A stretch of 40,873 nucleotides of DNA from positions 1 to 40,873 of the forward strand of contig JBFMEX010000101.1 in the NCBI GenBank assembly GCA_040752215.1, given 5' to 3'. The stretch's first letter is position 1. Every line of letters begins with the position of its first letter. This DNA comes from JBFMEX01 sp040752215 (GTDB taxonomy: Bacteria; Pseudomonadota; Alphaproteobacteria; Rhizobiales; Hyphomicrobiaceae). Shown in pieces: positions 16,113 to 26,374 of the stretch. The notes beneath the pieces were generated by a model. That model saw nothing but the letters and a program-made list of their open reading frames with translations. It was not told where the DNA came from and did no database searches. The position numbers were made by a program, and so were the translations under genes.

Positions 16113-16497
16113 GAGCGGTCGGTTGGAGTGGGCGATCTCCTCGAGCGCGGCGAGGTCGCTGACAGCGACCCGGTTGTGGTGGATCTCGACGCCGGCCGAG
16201 CGCAGCTCCGTGAACGCACGCGACAGGCTTTCCGGCTCGACGCCCAGCAGCGAGGCGAGCACCCGCCTCCACTTGCTGCATCACGCGGCCGCGGAGGAAA
16301 TCGACGAGCAACGGATCATGGAGGAGTTGGCACGGCACGGCTGCCGGTCGAGTTCAGGCACGCTCCATCCGATGCGCGCGAACGAAGAGAAGGGCTGCCT
16401 GCGGTCATGCGAGAAAAGGACCGGGCGCGCCATACCCTGCGATCTCGGCCAACGGCCCCGATCCTGCATGCGAGCTGGACATTGTCATGTTGTTCCC
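16113..16497 (-). pseudogene. Remnant of a second Crp/Fnr-family regulator
   Basis: On the minus strand, a fragment reads RRVLASLLGVEPESLSRAFTELRSAGVEIHHNRVAVSDLAALEEIA (about 16268-16125). This is the C-terminal helix-turn-helix of a Crp/Fnr protein with E-x-x-S-R in the recognition helix. A TGA lies just upstream in that frame. The preceding sequence in other frames (LLHDPLLVDFLRGRVMQQVEAG) could be part of a dimer helix. A possible start (ATG at about 16493 with a GGGGAA site) gives only 27 residues before a stop. I see no intact effector domain, so this looks like a deleted and frameshifted gene. The remaining sequence from 16498 to 16646 holds no gene that I can see. Confidence 0.5.
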
Positions 16498-16646
16498 CTG
16501 ATCTCGGGTCGTGGGGTACGTTGCGCTCACGATGCTGGCCTTTGTACTATGGCGTGGGGTGCACCTTAGGGAACGCCGCTCACTCACCACGCGCGGTCTC
16601 CTCCGCCTAACCGGGCGTCGCACGAACCCGCCGTAGAGGCACAGCC

Positions 16647-18415
16647 ATGCCAATGATCCACACCGTTCGGAAATATACCGACAAGCTGTTCAAGGCACGG
16701 GACAGGGTCAAAGGCTCCATTCTGATCCCGTTCAGCACGCTGCTGGTGTTGGTTGTCAGCGCGTTCTTCTTGATCGCATACGTGTACGAGGAGAAGGCCC
16801 GCCAGCAGGACCTGGCAGCCAGCGTTCGCGCCGTCGACCGCCTGTTCCGACTGCAGATCGAAAATGATGCGGCGCGGTTGCACGCGGCACTGTGCCCGAT
16901 CAGTCGCGACGAAACAGTGACGCAGGCGTTTCTGGGCGGTGATTCCGAAGCACTGCTGGCCAAGACGGCTCCGCTCTTCGACCGGCTTCGCGAGCTTCAT
17001 CGGGTGACCCACTTTTATGTTCTCGATGCGGACCGCCGTGTATTCCTGCGAGTTCATCAGCCGGAGATGCGAGGCGACATCATCAATCGATCCACGACCC
17101 TGCGAGCGGAGCAGAGTGGCCGTGAGACCCAAGGAATAGAGCTGGGTCCGCTTCGGACTCTCACACTTCGCGCAGTCAAGCCGTGGCTCGTCGAAGGGCG
17201 CTTGATCGGCTATCTCGAGTTGGGCGAGGAGGTCAGCTACATAGGAGACGAGATTCGTCAAACACTGGGCGTGGATCTCATCGTGGCGGTGCATCGTCGC
17301 TTCCTAGGCTCGGATGACAGTCCCGTTCGATCCGCCGCAGGCTCCGACTACATCGTCGTGAGCAACACGCTCGAGGAGATACCACCGTTCGTTTCCGAAC
17401 AGCTCAATGGCACCAGTCATGCAAAGTATGAGAGCCACGCGTTCGAGCACGGCAACAAGGTGCTTTATTCCGCCGTTCTTGCCCTGAATGATACGACAGA
17501 GCGCGAGATCGGCGATATCGTCGTCATACGTGACGTCAGCTCGTTGCAAGCCGGATTTCGCCAGTCACTGAGCGTCGCCGGACTCTTCAGTCTTTCTGCC
17601 GGGGGCCTGGTGTTCGGGCTCTTCTACGTCATTCTCGATCGTGTCGAACGCGACTACCGGCAGCAGCGGCAGATCGAGGCGCAGTTCGCTCGGCTGAGCA
17701 CGGAACATCAGCGCATCGTGCAAATCGAAAAGTTGTCAGAGGTCGGTCGCACGATCAGCGAGATCGCGCACCAGATCAACAATCCGCTCGTGGGTGTGGT
17801 CAACATGGCGCAGCTGGCCGAGCGAGAGGCCGACGATCCGATACGCGTGCGCGAGTTGCTGGCGGACATCCGGCAGGCGGGCAACGACAGCCGTGCCTTC
17901 CTTCAGCGCATGCTGGCCTTGACCAAGGTCTCACACTTCGAGCGCAAGGCAACCGAGATGACCGACTTGATCAGTGAGACCATCGAGCTTTTCCAACAGA
18001 GCAGTGTGCAACATCCCACGGTCGATGCCGAATTGCCGCCCTCGCCGTTGATGCTCGACGTCGACCCGGTGCTTGTGCGCCATGCGCTGTTCAACCTGCT
18101 ATCGAATGCGGCCCAGGCCAATCCTCCAGATGGTCGGATCGATGTCCGGCTGAGACAGAATTTCGACTATGAAATGCGGCGCGGTTGGGCGCTCGAGGTA
18201 TGCGACCAGGGACCGGGATTATCGAAGGAGGTCAGGAAAAAGCTGTTCACGCCGTTTTTCACCACCCAGCCGAACGGGACAGGTCTCGGACTTGCTGTCG
18301 TCCAGCATGTGGCGATGCTGCATGATGGCCGCATCACCGGCGAGAATCGATCAGGTGGAGGGGCCGTTTTCTCACTGTGGTTTCCGGAGCACCCGACAAT
18401 ACAGGAGGCGCCAGC

Positions 18416-18419
<4 letters not shown>
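16647..18419 (+). CDS. Membrane sensor histidine kinase with periplasmic Cache-type domain
   Basis: A 590-residue two-component kinase. A membrane helix at about 25-47 and a second at about 310-332 enclose a ~260-residue periplasmic sensor with Cache-like features (LFDRLRELHRVTHFYVLDADRRVFLRVHQPEMRGD). The cytoplasmic part has an H-box SEIAHQINNPLVGVV, with Gln where the Glu of the usual HExxNPL stands, then N-box LFNLLSNAAQANP, G1 CDQGPGL and G2 TGLGL, followed by a short end. The NtrB-like kinase and the overlapping NtrC-type regulator form a pair. The sensor fold suggests a small extracytoplasmic ligand or redox-linked cue; given the downstream operon, a sulfur compound is an inference only. 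Confidence 0.9.
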
Positions 18420-19768
<1,349 letters not shown>

Positions 19769-19773
19769 TCGAG

Positions 19774-19796
19774 TGACGATTGTCATCCAATCGTGA
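19774..19796. promoter_or_regulatory. Inverted repeat, candidate upstream activator site
   Basis: TGACGATTG-tcatc-CAATCGTGA is an imperfect palindrome with 8 of 9 arm positions matching. A further ACGATTG copy follows at 19804-19810. It lies about 100 bases before the -24/-12 promoter, the usual distance for enhancer binding by an NtrC-family activator, and directly after the regulator gene. Binding is inferred. Confidence 0.55.
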
Positions 19797-19892
19797 CGAT
19801 CGCACGATTGCAACCTCCCGCCTCGCCGACCTCGGGCGTGGAAAGCATCACAATTCGAATGGCTTGAACGCGGGCATCGCCAAGATCCCGGT

Positions 19893-19908
19893 TGGCACAA
19901 CTCGTGCG
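19893..19908 (+). promoter_or_regulatory. Sigma54 (-24/-12) promoter of the sulfur operon
   Basis: TGGCACAACTCGTGCG fits the sigma54 consensus TGGCAC-N5-TTGC in the -24 element, and the GG and GC dinucleotides have the required 12-base step. The base before TGC is G instead of T. It lies about 155 bases before the first gene of the operon and about 125 bases after the gene for a GAFTGA-containing activator. Confidence 0.7.
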
Positions 19909-20063
19909 TTAAGCATGGCTGGGAGGAAGGTCGCGATCTCTTCGCATCGTATGGCGAGTGCCTCGGCGAGGCACCGCGCCAGATCGATGCCTCGCGAACT
20001 GGCGCGAACTGCACCCTGCTCTGCAGTCAACTCGGAAAGCAACAATCGGGAGGAGCCTGTCCT

Positions 20064-21119
20064 ATGACCTACGCCAAGAGCATCCTGGCTGCGACGCTGC
20101 CGTCCGTCGTCGTCGCCGCCGTGGCATTCGGCGAGTTGGCGCACGCCGCACCAAAGCCGAAGGCGCTGACTGCGGTGAACGCGGCCCAAGCGCCGGCTCT
20201 CGACGGGACTGCCAATGATCCCGCCTGGCAGAAAGCAAAAGCCGTCGAGTTGGAGTTCGTGAAGGGCGAGAATTTCGGCGGCACTGAGAAAACAACCGGC
20301 ACCATCAAGGCGGCGCGTGTCGGCGATATGCTGTACCTGCTGTTGCAGTACCAGGATGCGACCTACTCGCAGCGCCGCTTCCCGTTTGTCAAGCAGCCGG
20401 ACGGCAGCTGGCTGAAACTCAAGAGCCCCGAGAACAAGGGCGGCGACGAGAACAAATTCTACGAAGACAAGGCGGCGCTGCTGTGGCCGATCAAGGACTC
20501 GATCGCCGGCTTCGACGAGGACGGCTGCTTCATGTCATGTCACGACAAGCAACCGCCGAAGCCCTACGGCAACAAGTACACCGAGAAAGAGGGCGAGCTG
20601 GGCGATCTCTGGCACTTCAAGTCGGTGCGCACCGGACCGGTCGGCCAGGTCGACGATGGTTATGTCGACCACGTGCGCTATGAGCCGCAGAAGGCGGAAA
20701 CCGCGGGCCGTCATGGCGACCCGAAGTCCGGCGGTGGCTACAAGAATATCGAGCTCAAGGACGGCAAGCCCGAGTTCATGAACAAGGACGGCAAAGCCGC
20801 CAACAAGGGTGGAACCTACTGGCTCAAAGTCGAAGACAAGTCACCGTTCGACGACAGCAAGTTCCAGCCCGGCGACGAAGTCGCCTCGATCATGGTCTCG
20901 AAAATCGAGGGCGATGCCGGCGATATCGGTGCAGGGATCCTGTGGAAGGACGGCGTGTGGACCATCGAGATCGCGCGCAAGCTCGTCACCGGCAGCAAGT
21001 TCGACGTTCAGTTCGACGACCTGAGCAAGGGCTACTTGTTCGGCGTCTCGGTCTTCGACAACGCCCAGGTCCGCCATGCCTACGTCAAGCGTCCATTGAT
21101 GCTCGTATTCGAGAAGTAG
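20064..21119 (+). CDS. Exported ethylbenzene-dehydrogenase-type haem-binding protein
   Basis: A 351-residue protein with a Sec signal peptide (cleavage probably after ELAHA, residue 29). The mature part resembles the EB_dh haem domain, known as the gamma subunit of ethylbenzene and DMSO-reductase-family dehydrogenases: an early ALDGTANDPAW motif, the AARVGDMLYLLLQYQD strand and the late segment ILWKDGVWTIEIARKL. A CFMSCH sequence near residue 155 could be a CxxxCH haem c site. The family carries electrons between a periplasmic enzyme and cytochromes. The ATG has a GGGAGGAG site. It is the first gene after the sigma54 promoter, with a dihaem cytochrome and a sulfide dehydrogenase flavoprotein after it. 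No molybdopterin catalytic subunit is near. Confidence 0.82.
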   Translation: MTYAKSILAATLPSVVVAAVAFGELAHAAPKPKALTAVNAAQAPALDGTANDPAWQKAKAVELEFVKGENFGGTEKTTGTIKAARVGDMLYLLLQYQDATYSQRRFPFVKQPDGSWLKLKSPENKGGDENKFYEDKAALLWPIKDSIAGFDEDGCFMSCHDKQPPKPYGNKYTEKEGELGDLWHFKSVRTGPVGQVDDGYVDHVRYEPQKAETAGRHGDPKSGGGYKNIELKDGKPEFMNKDGKAANKGGTYWLKVEDKSPFDDSKFQPGDEVASIMVSKIEGDAGDIGAGILWKDGVWTIEIARKLVTGSKFDVQFDDLSKGYLFGVSVFDNAQVRHAYVKRPLMLVFEK

Positions 21120-21247
21120 CCATCGAGAGCGCTGCGAGGCAAGTCGGCTGGCTTGCCTCGACGCTCAGTCTCGGGCGCGAGCAGAAGATCGTCCAGTTGT
21201 TCGTGGGCCGCCAAGGCGGCGAGCACCATCGTCCGGAGGGATCCCTG

Positions 21248-21853
21248 ATGAAGACAGGCGCGGTAACGGCGAGCTTTGGCGCGCTGGCGTTGCTCGTAGT
21301 TGGTCCGTCCTTGGCCACTGCCGACGAGCCATCGGTGGAGGCGCTGGCTTATACGTGTGCGGGGTGTCACGGAACCGACGGATCGAGCGTCGGTCCGTCC
21401 AGTCCTCACATCGCCGGGTTGAAGGAGGACTACTTCATCGACTCGATGACCGCCTACAAGGCGAATGAGCGCAACTCTACAATCATGAACCGTATTGCCA
21501 AGGGCTACACTGACGAGCAGATCACCGCCATGGCTGAATATTTTGCCACTCAAAAGCTGCGAACGGCCTCCCAGAAGTTCGATTCCGTCAAGGCCAAGCG
21601 CGGCGCCGAGCTGCATGAGAAGTATTGCGAGAACTGTCATGAAGACGGAGGACGCGACGCAAGTGAAGGGGGGACGCTGGCGGGTCAATGGATGCCCTAC
21701 CTCGAATTCTCGATGGCCGACTTCAAGTCTGGTGCACGACGAATGACGAAGAAAATGGAGAAAAAGCTCCAGGCCGCCACGAGCGAGAACAGTGACGACG
21801 TGGTGGACGCGCTCATTCACTTTTATGTCAGCCAAAAACAGGGGAGCGAATGA
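21248..21853 (+). CDS. Dihaem cytochrome c, partner of the sulfide dehydrogenase flavoprotein
   Basis: A 201-residue periplasmic cytochrome with a signal peptide (cleavage near ATA-DE, residue 25) and two CxxCH haem sites, TCAGCHG and YCENCHE. Each lies in a cytochrome c4-like domain (PHIAGLKEDYF...MNRIAKGYTDEQITAMAEYFATQK, then GQWMPYLEFSMADFKSGARRMTKKM with candidate Met ligands). It is followed one base later by the fccB-like gene, so it is the likely haem subunit of a flavocytochrome c sulfide dehydrogenase (FccA type). The ribosome site GGAGGG is clear. Confidence 0.87.
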   Translation: MKTGAVTASFGALALLVVGPSLATADEPSVEALAYTCAGCHGTDGSSVGPSSPHIAGLKEDYFIDSMTAYKANERNSTIMNRIAKGYTDEQITAMAEYFATQKLRTASQKFDSVKAKRGAELHEKYCENCHEDGGRDASEGGTLAGQWMPYLEFSMADFKSGARRMTKKMEKKLQAATSENSDDVVDALIHFYVSQKQGSE

Positions 21854-21854
21854 G

Positions 21855-23159
21855 ATGAAAAAAATCAACCGTAGAGATTTCGCTTGTCTGGGGGGAGCCG
21901 CTGCCGCCTGCGGTTTGACGATTGGCTTTCCAGGTGTCGTCCGCGGAGCGGGACGCAGGGTGGTTGTCGTCGGCGGGGGCGTGGGTGGTTGCACGGCCGC
22001 TCGGTATCTGCGCCGGATGGATCCGGGCGTCGAGGTCACCCTGATAACGGCCGAGCCCCGCTACACCGCATGCTTCATGAGCAACGAGGTGCTGAGCGGC
22101 GAGCGGACACTCGATTCGCTGACGTTCGGCTACGAGGGCCTCAAGAAACTTGGGGTTCAGGTGCTGATTGACCGCGTCGTCGGCCTCGATCCCGTGGCCA
22201 GGAAGGCGCGGACGGCGAGCGGTGCAATTCTCGATTTCGATGCGTGTCTGGTTTCTCCCGGTGTGGACTTCAAGTGGAACAGCATCGAGGGGTACGACGA
22301 GAAGGCTTCCGAGATCGCGCCACACGCTTGGAGCGCTGGACCTCAGACGATTGCCTTGCGCAAGCAGATCGAGGCCATGCCCGACGGGGGCAAGGTTGTT
22401 ATTGTCGCGCCTCGTGACCCTTTCAAATGTCCGCCCGGTCCATACGAGCGCGCTTCGCAGATTGCGATGTATTGCCGACATCGCAAGCCGAAGTCCAAGA
22501 TCGTGATTCTCGACGCCAAGGACACGTTCTCGAAGCAGGGTTTGTTCGTGGAGGGATGGACGAAATTGTACGGCTACGGAACGGACAAGAGCATGATCGA
22601 GTGGGTCAGTGCGGCCAACGGCGGCAAGGTCTCAGCTTTCGACCCAACGACACGAACCGTCACGACCGAGTTCGACAAGCTTCAGGGCAATGTCGTCAAT
22701 ATCATCCCCGCCCAAAAGGCCGGCAAGATCGCCTTCGAGGCGGACCTGGTCGATGGCGATTGGTGTCCCGTCGACAAGAAGACCTTCGAGTCGAAGCGCC
22801 ATCGAGGAATTTATGTGTTGGGGGATGCCTGTGACGCAGCCAAGATGCCAAAGTCCGCTTACGCGGCCAACTCGCAAGCCAAGGTAGCGGTCGCGGCGAT
22901 CGTCGCCAGGCTCAAAGGCCGGGAACCCGGGGAGGCCAGCTACGTGAATACCTGCTACAGCATCGTTGGGGAGGAGTTCGGCATATCGGTCGCCGGAATC
23001 TACTATCTGGACGCGGCCAGCAATATGATCGAGCCGATAAAGGATTCCGGTGGCATCTCGCCTGCCAATGCTTCTCCGGAAATTCGCAAGCGCGAGGTCA
23101 GCTACGCCCACAGCTGGCTCGACAACGTCATCGACGACATGCTCGGAGGGCCGGCATGA
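21855..23159 (+). CDS. fccB: Flavocytochrome c sulfide dehydrogenase flavoprotein subunit (FccB/SoxF type)
   Basis: A 434-residue FAD protein that oxidises sulfide to sulfur species in the periplasm and passes electrons to its cytochrome partner. It has a Tat signal (NRRDF followed by a hydrophobic stretch and AGA), then the dinucleotide motif VVVVGGGVGGCTAARYL. The Cys that holds FAD covalently in Allochromatium FccB is present in YTACFMSNEVLSG. The two redox-active Cys are in DPFKCPPGPYERA and VNTCYSIVGEE. GIYVLGDACDAAKMPKSAYAANSQ closes the FAD site. The upstream cytochrome and the overlapping DUF302 gene form one operon. Sulfide is the expected substrate by homology; other sulfur compounds are possible. 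Confidence 0.92.
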   Translation: MKKINRRDFACLGGAAAACGLTIGFPGVVRGAGRRVVVVGGGVGGCTAARYLRRMDPGVEVTLITAEPRYTACFMSNEVLSGERTLDSLTFGYEGLKKLGVQVLIDRVVGLDPVARKARTASGAILDFDACLVSPGVDFKWNSIEGYDEKASEIAPHAWSAGPQTIALRKQIEAMPDGGKVVIVAPRDPFKCPPGPYERASQIAMYCRHRKPKSKIVILDAKDTFSKQGLFVEGWTKLYGYGTDKSMIEWVSAANGGKVSAFDPTTRTVTTEFDKLQGNVVNIIPAQKAGKIAFEADLVDGDWCPVDKKTFESKRHRGIYVLGDACDAAKMPKSAYAANSQAKVAVAAIVARLKGREPGEASYVNTCYSIVGEEFGISVAGIYYLDAASNMIEPIKDSGGISPANASPEIRKREVSYAHSWLDNVIDDMLGGPA

Positions 23160-23743
23160 GCGCGCGTGCAGCGCTCCGCAACGTGTTGGCCCTGATCGGT
23201 GCTCTGGCGCTGATCGGAGCTGCCGTTGGCTACGTGAAAGTCCGCTCGATTGCCGCTCGCCTCGATCCCGGTGCCGCGGAGGTCTTCGCCCGCATCGGCG
23301 CGCGCTACCTCGAGACCCTGGATCCGGGGGTAGCCATGGTCAAGAGCATTCCGGTCAAGGACGGATTGACAACGAAAGACGTGGTTGATTCCCTGAAAAA
23401 TCTCGCCGTCGAACACAACATGCTATTCGTTGGCGAGGCGCCGTTCTACAAGCAGGTAGAGGCCATTACCGGGCAGCCCTACCGCTTCGTCGCTTTCTAC
23501 TCTTTTTGTGACGCGCAAGTTGGCGTTGCGATGCTGGAGTACAATACGGCCTATAGCGCCTTCATGCCTTGTCGAATTGCGCTGGCGGAGGACGGAAACA
23601 GGAAGTTGTGGCTGCATATGATGGACCTCGACGTGTTCATATACGGAGGGAAGCCTCTGCCGCAAAACGTCAAGGATGGAGCGATAAAGGTCCGCGATGC
23701 GCTCGAGAAGATTCTTCGTGGCGCGGGCGAAGGCGAATTCTGA
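23156..23743 (+). CDS. Membrane-anchored DUF302 protein
   Basis: A 195-residue protein with one N-terminal membrane helix (VLALIGALALIGAAVGYV) and a DUF302-like domain outside. The domain is recognised from VDSLKNLAVEHNMLFVGEAPFYKQ, FYSFCDAQVGVAMLEYNTAYSAFMPCRIAL and LWLHMMDLDVFIYGG. Two Cys (FYSFCDA and FMPCRI) flank a region that could bind a ligand or metal. The start overlaps the fccB stop (ATGA). DUF302 proteins are often found with sulfur-oxidation genes, but no biochemical role is settled. It probably helps handle sulfur intermediates or the cytochrome partner. Confidence 0.82.
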   Translation: MSARAALRNVLALIGALALIGAAVGYVKVRSIAARLDPGAAEVFARIGARYLETLDPGVAMVKSIPVKDGLTTKDVVDSLKNLAVEHNMLFVGEAPFYKQVEAITGQPYRFVAFYSFCDAQVGVAMLEYNTAYSAFMPCRIALAEDGNRKLWLHMMDLDVFIYGGKPLPQNVKDGAIKVRDALEKILRGAGEGEF

Positions 23744-24067
23744 TCGCCTCATATTTCCAGGAGTCGAATTGCCAACCTGGCTCTGATGGTTCGCATTGAA
23801 TCGCAGCTCATCCATCTTGATCGCTTTGAACCGGTCTCAGTGTGGCCGGGTCTCAGTCGGGCTGCGAACCGAGTCTCGGCGAAGGGGGCGCTGGCTGTCG
23901 TCGAAAAAGGAATTTCGAGGCCACGGACTTCGGGGAATTTTGCCCGCGCCGGCACCACGAGAGACGCACAGGAGACCGTGCAGGTGATGCTCGTGCCGCC
24001 GCCAACCTCCGGAAACGCCCGCGGCTTCCAGAAGTCTAAAAAACACTGCAAAAACAATGACTTAGCT
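23744..24067. other. Gene-free interval between DUF302 gene and tRNA-Ala
   Basis: I see no convincing gene in these 324 bases. The right end (about 24037-24062) is A-rich on the plus strand, giving two short T runs downstream of the tRNA on its own strand. These could end tRNA transcription, flanked by a short AAGTC/GACTT pairing. No integrase, direct repeat or insertion-sequence end was seen. Confidence 0.5.
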
Positions 24068-24143
<76 letters not shown>

Positions 24144-24309
24144 GAGTGTTGGGAAGGTGGATGCGGGGTGGTACCGGACCGGCGCGCCCCCCGCAGGAGC
24201 GGGTTCAATAGGCTCGGGCTCGAAAAACTGCAAGCCCGAAATTTCGTGGCGCGGAGACCGTCCACGGCCGGCTCGGCGCATCCGCCCCGCCCGCCGGTCC
24301 GCTCCCTGC

Positions 24310-24669
24310 CTACGGCTCCTCGTCGCCCTCGTTGACGCCGCCGATGATGTTGGACATGTCGCCTTCCTCCTCCTCCTCCTCGAGGAAGGTCTCGTCGGCG
24401 TCGGTCTCGATCGTCTCGTCGGCCTCGATGTCGGCAGCCTCGGCCTCCTCGCCGGCCGCCACCTCCTCCTCGATCTCGGCCTTCTTCGGCTTGCGCGCCG
24501 CCGCCTTCTCCTCGGCGATCGCCTCGGTGAGCCGCGGCGAGGACGCGAGTTCGTAGATCGAGCCGCAGATCGGGCACACGATCGGGTCGCGGTCGAGGTC
24601 GTAGAACCGCGCGCCGCATTCGGTGCTCTGGCATGTGCGCTTGGTGCCGCGGGCCTGTTTCTTGGCCAT
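24310..24669 (-). CDS. FYDLN acid domain protein (TIGR02300 type)
   Basis: A 119-residue protein confined, as far as I recall, to Alphaproteobacteria. The N-terminus MAKKQARGTKRTCQ is followed by two Cys pairs, C-x4-C in TCQSTEC and CPIC, flanking the name-giving FYDLDRDPIVCP, so a small zinc site is likely. The C-terminal half is a run of Glu/Asp with Ala (EEEEEEGDMSN). The function is unknown. Position next to tRNA-Ala and aroA is the common arrangement in Hyphomicrobiales. Confidence 0.9.
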   Translation of the reverse strand: MAKKQARGTKRTCQSTECGARFYDLDRDPIVCPICGSIYELASSPRLTEAIAEEKAAARKPKKAEIEEEVAAGEEAEAADIEADETIETDADETFLEEEEEEGDMSNIIGGVNEGDEEP

Positions 24670-24890
24670 GGGGTTGCCTCGCCTCTCGAAGTGGGAAGGG
24701 AGCCCTCTGCCACAGGCAGGGGGCCGTGTCAAAAGGCAATTCGAGCCGCCCCTGCCCTCCTCCCTGCCGCCGCGATTAGGGCCGCTTGCGGGAACATTGA
24801 CAGCGCCGGCCCGGCATTGCTCTAACTCGCGCTCCCCGCTCCGGCTCCGGCCGGGGCCAACGCCGCCTCCCGATCCCTTGGACAGACGCC

Positions 24891-26222
24891 GTGTCGCATG
24901 CCTCCCCGAGCCCGCTCGCCGCGGCCAAGGCCGGTCCGCTCCGCGGCGCGGCCCGCGTGCCCGGCGACAAGTCGATATCACATCGGGCGCTGCTGCTCGG
25001 CGCGCTCGCCACGGGCACGACGCGCATTTCCGGGCTGCTCGAGGCCGAGGACGTCTTGAACACGGCAAGGGCTGTCACCGCGCTAGGCGCCCCGGTGGCC
25101 AAGGAAGGCGATCGGTGGGTGGTCAAAGGCCGCGGCGTCGGCGGGCTGCGTGAGCCGGCCGGACCGATCGACTTCGGCAACTCCGGCACCGGCACCCGGT
25201 TGATGATGGGCGTGATCGCCGGCCATTCGATGCGGGCGACGCTCACCGGCGACGCCTCGCTGTCGCGACGGCCGATGCGCCGCGTGCTGGCACCCCTCAA
25301 GGCCATGGGTCTCGTCGTCGATGAGGACCGCGAGACTCTGCCGCTGACGATCCGCGGTACGGCGAGCCTGATCCCGATCGAGTATGCGCTGCCCGTGCCT
25401 TCGGCGCAGGTGAAGAGCGCGATCCTGATCGCCGGGCTGCATGCGGCCGGGGCGACGACGGTGATCGAGACCGAGCCGACCCGCGACCACACCGAGCGCA
25501 TGCTGAGCGCGTTCGGCGCCCGCGTGTCGAGCGAGCGTCGCGACGGCAAGACGCGCATCATGGTCGAAGGCCATGCCGAGTTGAAGGGCCGCGACATCAC
25601 GGTGCCGGGCGACCCGTCCTCGGCCGCATTCCTCGCCGCCGCGGCGGTGATCGTGCCGGGCTCCGAGGTGACGGTCGAGGGCGTGCTCGTCAACCCGACC
25701 CGCACCGGCTTCTACCAGACCTTGCAGGAGATGGGCGCCGACGTCGCGTTCCTCGATGAGCGCGAGGAAGGCGGCGAGCCGATTGCCGACATTCGCGCCC
25801 GCGCCTCGCGATTGAAGGGCGTCACCGTGCCGGCAGAGCGGGCGCCGAGCATGATCGACGAGTATCCGGTGCTGGCGGCGGTCGCAGCATTCGCCGCCGG
25901 CGACACGGTCATGCACGGCCTGGCCGAGCTCAAGGTCAAGGAGAGCGACCGCCTCGCGGCCACCGCCGCCGGGCTCGCCGCCAACGGTGTCGGGGCGACG
26001 GTCGACGGCGACACGCTCGTCGTGCACGGGACCGGCGGAGCTGTGCCGGGGGGAGGGCGCGTGGCCACCCATCTCGATCACCGCATCGCGATGGCGTTCC
26101 TGACGCTCGGGCTCGCCAGCGAGGCGCCGGTCACGGTCGACGATGCGGCCATGATCGCCACCAGCTTCCCCGAGTTCCGCGGCCTGATGGAGGGGCTGGG
26201 CGGGCGGTTCGTGCTCGCCTGA
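24891..26222 (+). CDS. aroA: 3-phosphoshikimate 1-carboxyvinyltransferase, class II EPSP synthase
   Basis: A 443-residue shikimate-pathway enzyme joining shikimate-3-phosphate and phosphoenolpyruvate. The motifs are those of the class II (CP4-like) enzymes: GDKSISHRALLL, NSGTGTRLMMG, SRRPMRRVLAPLKAMG, SAQVKSA, RDHTERML, NPTRTGFY, and near the end DHRIAMAFL. The class II signature set (RDHTE, GDKS, SAQVK, NPTR) is complete. The GTG at 24891 is the only start that gives the normal N-terminus; there is no closer ATG in frame. The gene is convergent with a small gene beyond a 17-bp hairpin. Confidence 0.96.
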   Translation: MSHASPSPLAAAKAGPLRGAARVPGDKSISHRALLLGALATGTTRISGLLEAEDVLNTARAVTALGAPVAKEGDRWVVKGRGVGGLREPAGPIDFGNSGTGTRLMMGVIAGHSMRATLTGDASLSRRPMRRVLAPLKAMGLVVDEDRETLPLTIRGTASLIPIEYALPVPSAQVKSAILIAGLHAAGATTVIETEPTRDHTERMLSAFGARVSSERRDGKTRIMVEGHAELKGRDITVPGDPSSAAFLAAAAVIVPGSEVTVEGVLVNPTRTGFYQTLQEMGADVAFLDEREEGGEPIADIRARASRLKGVTVPAERAPSMIDEYPVLAAVAAFAAGDTVMHGLAELKVKESDRLAATAAGLAANGVGATVDGDTLVVHGTGGAVPGGGRVATHLDHRIAMAFLTLGLASEAPVTVDDAAMIATSFPEFRGLMEGLGGRFVLA

Positions 26223-26307
26223 GCCGGAAGCCGTTGCTCCAGTGAGCGAGAGGTCGAAGGCTCCGCTGCGCGCGTTTGCTCCTGATGCAGCGAGCGCCCG
26301 GGAACAC

Positions 26308-26358
26308 GCCAGCGGGACCCGGCGGATGGCGCTGTTGCGCACGCCGGGTCCCGCTGGC
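26308..26358. terminator. Strong bidirectional hairpin between aroA and a convergent gene
   Basis: A perfect 17-base-pair stem (26308-26324 with 26342-26358; core CCAGCGGGACCCGGCG) around a 17-base loop. It lies between the convergent aroA and the gene at 26375-26854, as expected for a shared terminator. No T run follows on either strand. Confidence 0.6.
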
Positions 26359-26374
26359 CGTCGTTCCGTCGTGG

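Noticed and set aside
15249..16262. Complete Crp/Fnr-like gene antisense to ubiX
   Set aside because: Only the first ~50 residues look like a Crp/Fnr helix-turn-helix; the remainder is the antisense of ubiX.
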